NCBI RefSeq assembly: GCF_000721605.1
Contig: NZ_JOIZ01000014.1
Coordinates: forward strand, 62,001 to 126,000
Reading direction: 5' to 3'
DNA from: Streptomyces sp. NRRL S-37
GTDB taxonomy: Bacteria > Actinomycetota > Actinomycetes > Streptomycetales > Streptomycetaceae
Length of the DNA stretch: 64,000 bases
Shown here: positions 35,894-44,531 of the stretch, one piece after another
Layout: each line of letters starts with the position of its first letter
How positions within the stretch are numbered: position 1 is the stretch's first letter
Program-made: the position numbers and the translations under genes
Notes under the pieces: model-generated
Seen by the model: only the letters and a program-made list of their open reading frames with translations
Database searches by the model: none
Told to the model about the DNA's origin: nothing

Positions 35894-35916
35894 TACCTGA
35901 CAGAGGATGTCAGGTA
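35894..35916. promoter_or_regulatory. Operator palindrome between WYL regulator and DUF3224 gene
   Basis: TACCTGACA-GAGGA-TGTCAGGTA: perfect 9-base arms, 5-base spacer, 11 bases outside the longer start of the regulator and 49 bases before the DUF3224 ATG. It probably binds the regulator and controls both genes. Confidence 0.7.
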
Positions 35917-35965
35917 TGGCGGGAAGGGTGGGGCACACCGTCGTCCACCCCGGAAGGGAACGTCC

Positions 35966-36376
35966 ATGCCCACCACCGAGACCACCGGCCACTTCACCTT
36001 CGCCGACTGGAAGGAGAGCCCCGTCACCGAAGAGGGTGTTCTCCCCCGCCTCGCGCACGCCACGGTCACCAACGCCTTCTCGGGCGGCATCGAGGCCGAG
36101 GCCACGACCTGCGACTACGCGATCACCTACCTGACCGGCGGAACCGGCACCTTCGCCGGAATGGAGCTCGTCGCCGGCCGGGTCGACGGCCGCGCCGGCA
36201 CCTTCGTCCTGGAGGAGCGCGGCCGCTTCGAGCCAGACGGCACCGTCCACTGCACCTTCGAGGTCGTCGAGGGTTCGGGCACCGAGGAGCTGACGGAGCT
36301 GCGAGGCACGGGTGGGTTCACCTACCGGCACGGGGAGACGGAGGTGGCGTACACCTTCGAGTACGACTTGGGGTGA
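35966..36376 (+). CDS. DUF3224 domain-containing protein
   Basis: 136 residues; GGAAGGGAACGTCC precedes the ATG. It has a beta-barrel pattern typical of DUF3224: TTGHFTFADWKESPVTEE, then ATVTNAFSGGIEAEATTCDY, TFVLEERGRFEPDGTVHCTF, EELTELRGTGGFTYRHGETE, VAYTFEYDLG. DUF3224 proteins resemble allene-oxide-cyclase-like barrels; activity unknown. It is a likely target of the divergent WYL regulator. Confidence 0.88.
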   Translation: MPTTETTGHFTFADWKESPVTEEGVLPRLAHATVTNAFSGGIEAEATTCDYAITYLTGGTGTFAGMELVAGRVDGRAGTFVLEERGRFEPDGTVHCTFEVVEGSGTEELTELRGTGGFTYRHGETEVAYTFEYDLG

Positions 36377-36462
36377 ACGGGCGGGACCTCGTCCCACAAG
36401 TGCGTGGCCCGGCGAAACCGGCTCTGTGTACAGTGGACCAGCCTTCGCGCGCGCCGCGCGGC

Positions 36463-36536
36463 GCCTCCTTAGCTCAGTTGGCCAGAGCAACGCACTTGTA
36501 ATGCGTAGGTCGTCGGTTCGAATCCGACAGGGGGCT
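36463..36536 (+). tRNA. tRNA-Thr (anticodon TGT)
   Basis: 74 bases. The acceptor stem GCCTCCT pairs with AGGGGGC with one wobble. The D-arm is AGCTCAGTTGGCCAGAGC, the anticodon loop CTTGTAA (anticodon 36497-36499, TGT) sits on stem ACGCA/TGCGT, and the T-arm is GTCGG-TTCGAAT-CCGAC. The discriminator is T and CCA is not encoded. Followed by a terminator. Confidence 0.96.
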
Positions 36537-36542
36537 CAGTGG

Positions 36543-36574
36543 AACCCCAGGTCAGGCCCGACCTGGGGTTTTTC
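36543..36574 (+). terminator. Terminator after tRNA-Thr
   Basis: AACCCCAGGTC pairs with GACCTGGGGTT and runs into TTTTT; a textbook intrinsic terminator 7 bases after the tRNA. Confidence 0.92.
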
Positions 36575-37460
36575 ATGCCGTAAGACCGCGTAGCCGGCGG
36601 GCGATCTCCAGGTCCGCCTCGTCCAGCGGACGGCCCTCCTCGACCTCCCACAGGCAGTTCTGCAGCAGTCGCCCGTACGTCCACGCGCGTGCCCGCGCGC
36701 GGTCCAGGCCGAGGACGTCGGTCATGGCGTCGAAGCGCCAGGTGACGTCGTCGGGGTCGAAGCGGTTGGCGAGGGCGGGCCAGAGGTCGAAGCCGGGGTC
36801 GCCGGCCAGGGGTTTGGGGTCGATGGCGAGCCAGGGGGCGCGGTCGGAGGCGAGGACGTTCTCATCGTGCAGGTCCCAGTGGAGGAGGCGGTCGCCGGGT
36901 TCGTCGGTGACCTCGCGTACGGCGGCGGCGCAGTCGGCGACGAGGTGGCGGGCGGCCGGGTCCGGGATGCGGTCCAGGACGGCGGGGGTCCGTTCCAGCA
37001 TGGCGGGTGCGATGTCGCGGAGGTGGCGCATGCCTTCGGGGGCCGGGGTGGTGTGAAGGTGGGCGAGGAGGCGGGCGATGACCAGGACGGTCTCGTGAAC
37101 GTCTTCCTGGTGGGCGAGCATGCGGGTGGCGTCGAGGCGTTCCAGGAGCATGGTGCCGGTGGGTTCGTCGTGGTCGAGGAGGCGGACCGCGCCGTCGCCG
37201 TTCCACAGGCGCAGGGCGATCGGTTCGCCGTCGGTCTCGTGGTCGCGGACCTGGAGTTTGAGTACCGCGGGTGTGCCGTCCGCGCGGTCGACGGGGAGGA
37301 CGAGGGCGCTCACGCCGTGCATGGGTGCGCCGGTGACGCACAGGTTCCAGCGGTGCAGGAAGGTGGCGGTGAGGTCGGGGAGGGCGGCGATGAAGGCGCG
37401 GCCGGCCTCCTTGTTGTACTTCTCCTGGGCGGCGGCGAGTCCTGCGGGGATGTCGATCAT
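36573..37460 (-). CDS. APH(6)/hydroxyurea phosphotransferase-like kinase
   Basis: 295 residues. The N-terminal lobe has a Gly/Ser-poor loop and the Lys in AVLKLQVRD. The catalytic loop is LLHWDLHDENVLAS (HxDxxxxN) followed by PWLAIDPKPLAGDPGFDLWP (DPK...D in place of DFG). This arrangement is that of the APH_6_hur family (streptomycin 6-kinase, hydroxyurea kinase). It may inactivate an antibiotic or phosphorylate a metabolite. The stop lies within the tRNA terminator, so both transcripts end in the same hairpin. Confidence 0.88.
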   Translation of the reverse strand: MIDIPAGLAAAQEKYNKEAGRAFIAALPDLTATFLHRWNLCVTGAPMHGVSALVLPVDRADGTPAVLKLQVRDHETDGEPIALRLWNGDGAVRLLDHDEPTGTMLLERLDATRMLAHQEDVHETVLVIARLLAHLHTTPAPEGMRHLRDIAPAMLERTPAVLDRIPDPAARHLVADCAAAVREVTDEPGDRLLHWDLHDENVLASDRAPWLAIDPKPLAGDPGFDLWPALANRFDPDDVTWRFDAMTDVLGLDRARARAWTYGRLLQNCLWEVEEGRPLDEADLEIARRLRGLTA

Positions 37461-37483
37461 CTTTTGCACGGTAGTGGGGTCCG

Positions 37484-38458
37484 CTACGGCTCCAGGACGA
37501 CTTTTCCGGTTGTCTCCCTGTTCTCCAGGGCGCGGTGGGCGGCGGCGGCCTCGGTGAGGGGGAAGCGGTGCACGGCGGGGGTGAGCCTGCCCTCGGCGGC
37601 CTCGGTGAGGGCGCGGAGTTCGAGGGTGCGGACGGGGTTGGGGCCGCCTGCTTTGCGCATCATCTCGGGGCCGAGGACGTTGAGGGAGACGCCTTCGACG
37701 AGGTACGGGTTGTCGCTGTTGATGCCCTGGGAGGACCAGCCGAACACGATGTGGCGGCCGTCGGGGGCGAGGAGGTCGACTGCCGTGCGGGCGGTGTCGC
37801 CGCCCACGCCGTCGTAGACGATGGTGATCTTGCCGCGGTGGGTGTCGAGTTGTTCGGGCCAGTGGGGATTCGTGTAGTCGATGGCGAGGTCGGCGCCGTT
37901 GGCGGTCACCCGGGCGGTTTTCGTGGGGCCGCCGGCGAGGCCGATGACGGTGGCGCCGGCGTTCTTGGCGTACTGCACGAGGAGGGTGCCGATACCGCCT
38001 GCCGCGGCCGGGACGAGGACCACGTCCCCGGGGCCGGGTTCGGCGAACTGCACGATTCCCATCGCCGTACGGCCTGTGCCGATCATGGCGACGGCTTCGG
38101 CGAAGTCGAGGTGCCCGGGGATGTCGTGGAGTCGGCCGGTGTCGGTGACGGCGAGTTCGGCGTAGCCGCCGGGTGCGAAGCCGAGGTGGGCGACGACGCG
38201 GCGGCCGAGCAGGTCTTCGGGGGTGTTGTCGCCGAGGGCGTCGACGATTCCGGCGATCTCGCGGCCGGGGATGGTGGGCAGGGTGGCGGGGGCCGGGGCG
38301 GGTCCTCGCATGCCTTCGCGGAGGGCTGTGTCCAGGAGGTGGACGCCGGCCGCGTGGACGGCGATGCGGACCTGTCCGGGGCCGGGTTGGGGGTCCTCGC
38401 TCTCTTCGTAGGTGAGGTTTTCGGCCGGGCCGAAGGTGTGCAGGCGGATGGCGTGCAT
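37484..38458 (-). CDS. Zinc-type alcohol dehydrogenase-like quinone oxidoreductase
   Basis: 324 residues. It has a GroES-like N-terminal domain (GPGQVRIAVHAAGVHLLDTA, TIPGREIAGIVDALG) and a Rossmann domain with the AAAGGIGTLLVQYAKNAGAT NADPH-binding loop and YDGVGGDTARTAVDLL. No zinc ligands are present, as in QOR-type enzymes. It probably reduces quinones or enones with NADPH. It is followed on the same strand, 23 bases on, by the kinase gene. Confidence 0.88.
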   Translation of the reverse strand: MHAIRLHTFGPAENLTYEESEDPQPGPGQVRIAVHAAGVHLLDTALREGMRGPAPAPATLPTIPGREIAGIVDALGDNTPEDLLGRRVVAHLGFAPGGYAELAVTDTGRLHDIPGHLDFAEAVAMIGTGRTAMGIVQFAEPGPGDVVLVPAAAGGIGTLLVQYAKNAGATVIGLAGGPTKTARVTANGADLAIDYTNPHWPEQLDTHRGKITIVYDGVGGDTARTAVDLLAPDGRHIVFGWSSQGINSDNPYLVEGVSLNVLGPEMMRKAGGPNPVRTLELRALTEAAEGRLTPAVHRFPLTEAAAAHRALENRETTGKVVLEP

Positions 38459-38513
38459 GGGGGATCCCCTCTGGGGTCGGGTCGTGTGCCGTTGCGGCTT
38501 CCACGGTGCGACC

Positions 38514-39674
38514 TCAAGCGTGCTTGAGGTCAAGGGTGTTCCGGCCGAGGGCGAGGGAGACGGCTGTGAGGGCGCTGTTGAAGGAGACTTCGGAGAGCAC
38601 GCCGGGGGCGGCGACCTGGTCGCCGGCTAGGTAGACGCCGTTGCCGCGGTCGATGGCGGGGCGGTCGCGCCAGCTGGTGCCGGGCGGGTCGACGGCGCCG
38701 GTGCGGCCGTTCGCGATCGCGTCCCGCCGCCAGGTGACCCGTTTCCGCCAGTCGGGGAAGGCGAGGTCCAGCAGTTCTTCCGCGCGGGCGGTGCCGTCCG
38801 TCTTGGCCTCGTGCGGGGCGATGGGGATCTGGCCCTGGACGAGTTGTTCGCCGCTGGGGGCGAGGGTGCGGTCCTGGGCGGTGAAGCGTTCCAGCCAGCC
38901 GGGTGCGTCGAGGTCGGACACGGCGAACGCGTCGCCGCGCCGGGTGCGCAGGGCGAGGTCGATCAGGACGGTGCGGCCGCTCGGCCAGGTGAGGGTGGGG
39001 TCGTCGAGGAGGCGGCGGGCGGAGTCGAGTGAGGTGGCGACGACGACGGGGGTGTCGGTGGGCGGGGTGTCGACGCGGGACAGTGTCTCCACGCGTACGC
39101 CGAGGTTCCATGCGTGGGCGGCCATGCGGTCGATGAGGCCGCCCCAGCCGCCGCGCGGGTAGTGGGCCTCCGGGGGCAGTTTGGTGGCGCGGCGCAGGCG
39201 TTCCTGTACGAATGCGGCGGACAGGGAGCCGGGGTCGTGGTGGAAGAGCGCGACCGCGGTGTAGTGGGCGGCGGCCCGTGCGCCTTCTTCGCCGGCGATG
39301 GCGGTGGCCCAGGTGAGGAAGTCGGTGTCGACGGGGGCTTGGGCGGTGCCGCGGCGCAGGAGTTTCAGCAGGGCGAGGGGTGGGGTGCGGCGGAGGGTGC
39401 CGTGGTGGCGGAGCCGGAGCCGGGCTGCTTCCAGGGGTGGGAGTGGGGCGAGGGGGCCGATGAGGTCGCGCTGTCGGAGCCAGGTCCAGTGGGGGCCGCC
39501 GTTGTAGAGGGCGTGGGGTCCGTCGTTGGTGCGGTAGGGGCCTTCGGAGGTGCGGGCCCGGCCGCCGAGGGTGTGGTGGGCTTCGTGGACGGTGACCTTG
39601 GCGCCGGCTTCGGCGGCGGTGATGGCCGCGGTGAGTCCGGCGAATCCGCCGCCGATGACGGTGATGTGGTGCAT
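38514..39674 (-). CDS. FAD-dependent oxidoreductase (amine oxidase/phytoene desaturase-like)
   Basis: 386 residues. The N-terminal dinucleotide-binding motif HHITVIGGGFAGLTAAITAA ends at VTVHEAHHTLGGRA (GG doublet). A C-terminal FAD motif GVYLAGDQVAAPGVLSEVSF follows. It belongs to the protoporphyrinogen oxidase/carotenoid desaturase-like group without a recognisable pathway partner. It sits 55 bases upstream of the quinone oxidoreductase gene on the same strand, so a redox operon (38514-39674, then 37484-38458) is plausible. Confidence 0.85.
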   Translation of the reverse strand: MHHITVIGGGFAGLTAAITAAEAGAKVTVHEAHHTLGGRARTSEGPYRTNDGPHALYNGGPHWTWLRQRDLIGPLAPLPPLEAARLRLRHHGTLRRTPPLALLKLLRRGTAQAPVDTDFLTWATAIAGEEGARAAAHYTAVALFHHDPGSLSAAFVQERLRRATKLPPEAHYPRGGWGGLIDRMAAHAWNLGVRVETLSRVDTPPTDTPVVVATSLDSARRLLDDPTLTWPSGRTVLIDLALRTRRGDAFAVSDLDAPGWLERFTAQDRTLAPSGEQLVQGQIPIAPHEAKTDGTARAEELLDLAFPDWRKRVTWRRDAIANGRTGAVDPPGTSWRDRPAIDRGNGVYLAGDQVAAPGVLSEVSFNSALTAVSLALGRNTLDLKHA

Positions 39675-39806
39675 GGCTGGGGTCTCCCTGGGTCGGGGTC
39701 GCCTTCAGGCTTCGCACAGAGGACGGTGTGGGGGTGCGGGAATGTGACATGTGCGGGGTTTCCGCAGGTCGGGTGGGTTGTCAGTGGTGGGGTGCAGCAT
39801 GGGGGC

Positions 39807-40484
39807 ATGGTGAGGAGAGCGGTGGGCGGTACGGGTGTGAAGGGGGCGAGGCGTCCCGAGGTGCGGGTGCCGGTGCTGGAGCGGTGGGAGGGGGGTGGGC
39901 TGGAGCCGGACGGGGATTACGACGGGCTGGAGTTCCGGGAGGCGGACTTCGCCGGGCAGGACGGCGGCGGGGCGCGTTTCATGGACTGCGTGCTGACGGG
40001 GTGCACGCTGGACGAGGCGCGGTTGTCCCGGGTGCGGGTGCTGGACTCGGTGCTCGCCGGTGTCCGGGGCGTGGGCACCGATCTGGCCGAGGCGACCCTG
40101 CGCGATGTGGAGCTGACGGACGCGCGGCTCGGGGGGACGCGGTTGCACGGGGCGGTGCTGGAGCGGGTGCTGGTCCGGGGCGGGAAGATCGACTTCCTGA
40201 ATCTGCGGTCGGCCCGGCTCAAGGACGTCGTCTTCGAGGGGTGTGTCCTGGTCGAGCCGGACTTCGGCGGGGCGCGGCTGGAGCGTGTGGAGTTCGTGGA
40301 CTGCGTGCTGAAGGACGCGGACTTTTCGGGGGCCACGCTGAAGGACGTGGATCTGCGGGGTGCCGTGTCGTTGGGGATCGCGCGGGGGGTGGACCGGTTG
40401 TCGGGGGCGGTGATCAGTGCGGGTCAGTTGCTGGATCTGGCGCCGGTGCTGGCGGGGGAGCTGGGGATCCGGGTGGAGGACTGA
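39807..40484 (+). CDS. Pentapeptide-repeat protein
   Basis: 225 residues, ATG at 39807. Residues ~35-195 have repeating A(D/N)LxX-like units (LEFREADFAGQD, ARFMDCVLTGCTLDEARLSR, VRGVGTDLAEATLRDVELTD, ARLGGTRLHGAVLERVLVRG, LNLRSARLKDVVFEG, DADFSGATLKDVDLRGAVSL), giving a right-handed quadrilateral beta helix. Some such proteins mimic DNA and shield gyrase (Qnr, MfpA); that role is not demonstrated here. Confidence 0.9.
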   Translation: MVRRAVGGTGVKGARRPEVRVPVLERWEGGGLEPDGDYDGLEFREADFAGQDGGGARFMDCVLTGCTLDEARLSRVRVLDSVLAGVRGVGTDLAEATLRDVELTDARLGGTRLHGAVLERVLVRGGKIDFLNLRSARLKDVVFEGCVLVEPDFGGARLERVEFVDCVLKDADFSGATLKDVDLRGAVSLGIARGVDRLSGAVISAGQLLDLAPVLAGELGIRVED

Positions 40485-40494
40485 GGGGAGGGGG

Positions 40495-41034
40495 TTACTT
40501 CACGCGGGGGAAGCGGGCCTGGAGGGTCCAGATGGCCGGGTTCTCGCCGAGGTCCTCGTGGAGGTCGGTCAGGTCGGCGAGGAGGTCGTGGAGGAAGTCG
40601 CGGGCTTCGCGGCGGAGTTCGGTGTGGGAGAAGGTCAGTGGGGGTTCGGAGGCGGGCAGCCATTCCGCTTCGATGTCCACCCAGCCGAAGCGGCGTTCGA
40701 AGAGCAGGCGGTCGGTGGATTCGGTGAAGTCCAGTTCCGCGTGCTGGGGGCGGGAGGCGCGGGAGCCGGCCGGGTCCCGGTCGATGTGTTCGACGATGTC
40801 GCACAGGGCCCAGGCGAAGTCGAGCACCGGTACCCATCCCCAGGCTGTGGACAGCTCGCGGTCCGTCGTGGTGTCGGCGAGGTAGACGTCTCCGCAGAAC
40901 AGGTCGTGCCGCAGAGCGTGGACGTCCGCGCGGCGGTAGTCGGTCTGCGGGGGGTCGGGGAAGCGGTTGGAGAGGGCGTAGCCGATGTCGAGCACGGGGG
41001 TGATGGTGTCACGTCGGGGTGCGCCGGCCCTCAT
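40495..41034 (-). CDS. Hypothetical protein
   Basis: 179 residues, soluble and acidic. Recognisable stretches are DIGYALSNRFPDPPQTDYRR, LRHDLFCGDVYLADTTTDRE, VPVLDFAWALCDIVEHIDRD and a long helical end (ARDFLHDLLADLTDLHEDLG). There is no signal peptide. The family is not recognised; it looks like a conserved Streptomyces protein, possibly with immunity-like features. It is divergent from the M1 peptidase gene, 11 bases apart. Confidence 0.7.
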   Translation of the reverse strand: MRAGAPRRDTITPVLDIGYALSNRFPDPPQTDYRRADVHALRHDLFCGDVYLADTTTDRELSTAWGWVPVLDFAWALCDIVEHIDRDPAGSRASRPQHAELDFTESTDRLLFERRFGWVDIEAEWLPASEPPLTFSHTELRREARDFLHDLLADLTDLHEDLGENPAIWTLQARFPRVK

Positions 41035-41045
41035 AGGATCCGGGG

Positions 41046-42449
41046 GTGCGCTTTCACGGCTCCTGTTCCCGCGGTGTCGTCGCCGCCCTGCTCGTGGTGT
41101 CCGTGGTGGCGTGCGGGGGTGGTTCCGGGGCTTCTGCCGGCGGTTCCGGTGTGGGTGATCCGTACTTCCCGGAGGCCGGTAACGGTGGTTACGACGTCGG
41201 TCACTACGCCCTCGACCTCGCCTACGACCCGCGTGCGCACCGCCTCACCGGCACTGCGACGATCACCGCCCGTGCGAGGGAGGATCTCTCCGCGCTGAAC
41301 CTCGACCTCGAGGGTCTGGAGGTCGAGGAGGTCACCGTGGACGGTGTGGCCGCCCGCTGGAGCCGGGCGGGGCGGGAGCTGACCGTCCGGCCGCGTGAGG
41401 CGGTGGAGGGCACCTTCCGGGTGGCCGTCCGCTATGCCGGTGCCCCGGCGACCGTCACCGATCCGGACGGTTCCGAGGAGGGCTGGCTGCGTACCGCCGA
41501 CGGTGCGTTGGCGTTGGGGGAGCCGGTGGGGTCGATGGCGTGGTTCCCGGGCAATCACCATCCTTCCGACAAGGCGACGTATGCCGTCGCGGTGACGGTG
41601 CCGAGCGGGTTGCGGGTGGTGTCCAACGGGGAGCCGGCCAGTGAGGAGCGGAAGGGGAGCCGTACGACGTACCGGTGGCGCACCAGTGAGCCGATGGCGA
41701 GCTATCTCGCGATGCTGGCCGTCGGAAGGTATGAGGTCCGTCGCACGGTGACGGCCGGCGGGCTGCCCGTGTACACGGCTGTCGATCCGGAGCAGGCGGG
41801 GGCGGGCCGTGCGGTTCTGGCGCGGATCCCCGAGGTGCTGGAGTGGGCGGAGCGGACCTTCGGCCCGTATCCCTTCTCCTCCGCGGGTGCGGTCGTCGAG
41901 CGTCCCGGGGACGCCGGGTATGCCTTGGAGACCCAGAGCCGGCCGGTCTTTCCCGGTGCCCCGGACATGGTGCTGCTGGTCCATGAGATCGCCCATCAGT
42001 GGTACGGCGACTCCGTGTCCCCGCGCAGTTGGCGGGACATGTGGCTCAACGAGGGGTTCGCGACGTACGCGCAGTGGCTGTGGCAGGAGGAGCACGGGGG
42101 CGACAGCGCGCAGCGGACCTTCGACCTGCTGTATGCCGGTTCGTATTTCCCGGACGCGGGGACGAACGAGGCGTTGTGGTCCTTCCCGCCGGCCGAGCCG
42201 CCGGGCGCGGCGGACATCTCGGCCACTCCCGTGTACTGGCGTGGTGCGATGGTGCTGCACAGGATCCGGCAGACGGTCGGTGACGATTCCTTCTTCGCCC
42301 TGCTCCGGGGCTGGGCGCGGGAGCACCGTCACGGCAACGCGGGCACCGGTGACTTCACGGCGTATGTGGAGAGGTCGGCCCCGGGGGAGGATTTCACCGG
42401 GATCTGGGAGGACTGGCTGTACGGGGAGGGGCGGCCGGAGCGGCCCTGA
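41046..42449 (+). CDS. M1 family zinc metallopeptidase, lipoprotein
   Basis: 467 residues from a GTG. The lipobox VVAC (Cys23) follows a hydrophobic signal and a Gly/Ser linker, so the enzyme is tethered outside the membrane. An M1 N-terminal beta domain (YDVGHYALDLAYDPRAHRLT) is followed by the catalytic domain with HEIAHQWYGDSVSPRSWRD and, 18 residues on, NEGFATYAQWLWQE: HExxH plus the third zinc ligand Glu. It is an aminopeptidase acting on extracellular peptides. The GAMEN-like exopeptidase motif is replaced by ALETQSRPVF. Confidence 0.92.
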   Translation: MRFHGSCSRGVVAALLVVSVVACGGGSGASAGGSGVGDPYFPEAGNGGYDVGHYALDLAYDPRAHRLTGTATITARAREDLSALNLDLEGLEVEEVTVDGVAARWSRAGRELTVRPREAVEGTFRVAVRYAGAPATVTDPDGSEEGWLRTADGALALGEPVGSMAWFPGNHHPSDKATYAVAVTVPSGLRVVSNGEPASEERKGSRTTYRWRTSEPMASYLAMLAVGRYEVRRTVTAGGLPVYTAVDPEQAGAGRAVLARIPEVLEWAERTFGPYPFSSAGAVVERPGDAGYALETQSRPVFPGAPDMVLLVHEIAHQWYGDSVSPRSWRDMWLNEGFATYAQWLWQEEHGGDSAQRTFDLLYAGSYFPDAGTNEALWSFPPAEPPGAADISATPVYWRGAMVLHRIRQTVGDDSFFALLRGWAREHRHGNAGTGDFTAYVERSAPGEDFTGIWEDWLYGEGRPERP

Positions 42450-42462
42450 GGGTGTGCCGGAG

Positions 42463-42493
42463 CCCCGGCCGGGTGGTTGCCGCCCGGCCGGGG
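42463..42493. terminator. Bidirectional hairpin between M1 peptidase and TerD genes
   Basis: CCCCGGCCGGG and its complement (11 bases, perfect) with a 9-base loop, 13 bases after the peptidase stop and 24 bases beyond the convergent terD-like stop. Confidence 0.85.
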
Positions 42494-42517
42494 ACCGCGT
42501 CGTGAGCGGGGTGTCCG

Positions 42518-43093
42518 TCAGACGTTCACACCGAAGTCCTGGGCGATGCCGACGAGGCCCGAGGCGTAGCCCTGGCCGACGGCGCGGAACTTCCACTCCG
42601 CGCCGTTGCGGTACAGCTCGCCGAAGACCATGGCGGTCTCGGTGGCGGCGTCCTCCGACAGGTCGTAGCGGGCGATCTCGGAGCCGCCGGCCTGGTTGAT
42701 GATGCGGATGTAGGCGTTGCGCACCTGGCCGAAGTTCTGGCTGCGGTTCTCGGCGTCGTAGATCGACACCGGGAAGACGATCTTGTCGATGTCGGCCGGG
42801 AGGGCGGCGAGGTTGACGTTGATCGCCTCGTCGTCGCCGGCGCCCTCGCCGGTGCGGTTGTCACCGGTGTGGACGATGGTGTTGTCCGGGGTCTGCTTGT
42901 TGTTGAAGAACACGAAGTGGGCGTCGGAGTAGACCTTGCCCTGCGTGTTGACCGCGATCGCCGAGGCGTCGAGGTCGAAGTCCGTGCCGGTGGTGGTGCG
43001 GACGTCCCAGCCGAGGCCCACGGTGACGGCGGTCAGGCCCGGAGCCTCCTTGGTGAGCGAGACGTTGCCACCCTTGGACAGGCTTACAGCCAT
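42518..43093 (-). CDS. TerD-family stress protein
   Basis: 191 residues. It starts [20 protein letters not shown], then [60 protein letters not shown] and [20 protein letters not shown]. This is the full TerD/CABP signature with the Ca2+-binding acidic clusters (DFDLDAS, GAGDDE). These proteins act in tellurite and envelope stress response and affect differentiation in Streptomyces. Several paralogues are typical, so no ter-cluster position is implied. GGGAAGGGAC precedes the ATG. Confidence 0.95.
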   Translation of the reverse strand: MAVSLSKGGNVSLTKEAPGLTAVTVGLGWDVRTTTGTDFDLDASAIAVNTQGKVYSDAHFVFFNNKQTPDNTIVHTGDNRTGEGAGDDEAINVNLAALPADIDKIVFPVSIYDAENRSQNFGQVRNAYIRIINQAGGSEIARYDLSEDAATETAMVFGELYRNGAEWKFRAVGQGYASGLVGIAQDFGVNV

Positions 43094-43274
43094 TGTTGGG
43101 AGTCCCTTCCCTCGTTTGCGTACGGCTAGAAGCTACCGCTACCCCATTGAACGCGGAGAGGGGTGCGAGAGGTTCCAGGTCTCTTTACTTTCTTTACCCG
43201 TGTCGCGGGACCGGTCCCCCGAGATCCGGATATTCGGGTGACGTGGCCCGGTCAGGCGCGGGAACCTGTAGGGC

Positions 43275-43703
43275 ATGTCCGGTCCCTATGTCATCCGCGG
43301 TTCCGTCGTCCTGCCCGAGGCGGAGCTCATGTGGCGTTTCTCGCGGTCGTCCGGGCCCGGCGGGCAGCATGTGAACACCAGTGACTCCCAGGTCGAGCTG
43401 CGTTTCGACCTCGCTCGTACCGAGGCGTTGCCCGAGGTGTGGAAGCAGCGGGCGCTGGAGCGGCTGGCCGGGCGGCTGACCGGTGGTGTGATCACCGTTC
43501 GCGCTTCGGAGCACCGTTCGCAGTGGCGTAACCGGGAGACGGCGGCGGTGCGGCTGGCGGCACTGCTCGCGGAGGCGAGCGCGCCGCCGCCGAAGCCGCG
43601 CAGGCCCACGCGTGTTCCGCGGGGGATCAATGAGCGGCGGTTGCGGGAGAAGAAGCAGCGGGCCGAGACGAAGAGGGGGCGTTCCTCGCGGGACTGGGGA
43701 TGA
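43275..43703 (+). CDS. arfB: Peptidyl-tRNA hydrolase ArfB (class-I RF GGQ domain)
   Basis: 142 residues. The catalytic GGQ is in FSRSSGPGGQHVNTSDSQVE, followed by the RF1-like domain and a basic C-terminal tail (RREKKQRAETKRGRSS) that enters the mRNA channel of stalled ribosomes. It lacks RF1/RF2 codon-recognition domains. It rescues non-stop ribosomes independently of a stop codon. Confidence 0.93.
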   Translation: MSGPYVIRGSVVLPEAELMWRFSRSSGPGGQHVNTSDSQVELRFDLARTEALPEVWKQRALERLAGRLTGGVITVRASEHRSQWRNRETAAVRLAALLAEASAPPPKPRRPTRVPRGINERRLREKKQRAETKRGRSSRDWG

Positions 43704-43822
43704 CCTCCCAGTTCCCCCTGGGGCGTGGCCCCGGCCCCCGGGTGCGGCCTCCGGCCCTGGGTGTGGCCTTCGGCCCCTGAGGTGTGGGCCTCCCGGCCGG
43801 GGATCAGTGTCCCTGCGGGTGC

Positions 43823-43938
43823 GTTGTGGCTGGTCGCGCAGTTCCCCGCGCCCCTTTGGGGCGCGTCCCTGTCGGGGCGCGCCCACGCGACGGTAGTCGC
43901 ATGTCGGGTACAGCCCCGTGCCCCTTTGGGGCGCGTCC
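43823..43938. repeat. Dispersed Streptomyces intergenic repeat (GTTGTGGCTGGTCGCGC type)
   Basis: GTTGTGGCTGGTCGCGCAG, TTCCCCGCGCCCCTTTGGGG and CGGTAGTCGCATGTC blocks with several GGGGCGC palindromes. A shorter version lies at 63438-63500. This element is common in Streptomyces intergenic DNA. The 281-base gap 43704-43984 otherwise has no gene. Confidence 0.7.
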
Positions 43939-43984
43939 GCCGCAGGTTTCCATCCGGTGGTCGATGCGGGGTCTCGAACGCCGT

Positions 43985-44467
43985 TCAGTCCGGTCGGTGC
44001 AGCTTCAGGACGCCCACCGTCTCGTTCTCGACGAGTTCGCCGGTTTTGTGGAAGCCCAGGTTCAGGTAGAAGTTCTCGGGGCCGTTGTCGCCGGGGTGCC
44101 AGGTGGCGTAGAGCTCGTGTGTGCCCCGGCGGCGGAGTTCCCCGGCCACCGACCGGACGGCGAAGCGGCCGTAGCCCTTGCCCTGCTCCTCCGCCGCGAT
44201 GTTGAGGCGCCACAGGCCGGAGCGGATGACGCTGCCGCCGTCCTCGTGCCAGTCGACGTCGAGGAAGGCCATCAGGAAGCCGACCGCGCGGTCGCCGTCC
44301 ATGATCAGGCGGGGCCAGGCCGTACCGGGATGCACGTAGGCCTCGGCGAGGGACTTCACCACCGGCGCGACCGCGAATTCCTGGTCGGGGCGGACCCGTA
44401 TCCCGAGGGCGGTCTTGAGGTTCTCCGGGGTGATCTCTTCGAGGCGGAGTGCGGTGGGCGTCGTCAT
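43985..44467 (-). CDS. GNAT-family N-acetyltransferase
   Basis: 160 residues. The acetyl-CoA-binding motif A is LNIAAEEQGKGYGRFAVRSV (Q/RxxGxG/A), preceded by PRLIMDGDRAVGFLMAFLDV and followed by LYATWHPGDNGPENFYLNLG and FHKTGELVENE. The GPENFYLNLGF end and acidic ESR resemble spermidine/streptothricin-type acetyltransferases. The substrate is unknown. Confidence 0.88.
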   Translation of the reverse strand: MTTPTALRLEEITPENLKTALGIRVRPDQEFAVAPVVKSLAEAYVHPGTAWPRLIMDGDRAVGFLMAFLDVDWHEDGGSVIRSGLWRLNIAAEEQGKGYGRFAVRSVAGELRRRGTHELYATWHPGDNGPENFYLNLGFHKTGELVENETVGVLKLHRPD

Positions 44468-44531
44468 CCGGGCACCCTAATCAGGTAAATCCCGTACGGG
44501 GAAAGTGATTTCGGCGACGGCGGCAAATCGT

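Noticed and set aside
36463..36536. tRNA-Thr as a phage or AICE attachment site
   Set aside because: No integrase and no 3'-end duplication seen nearby.
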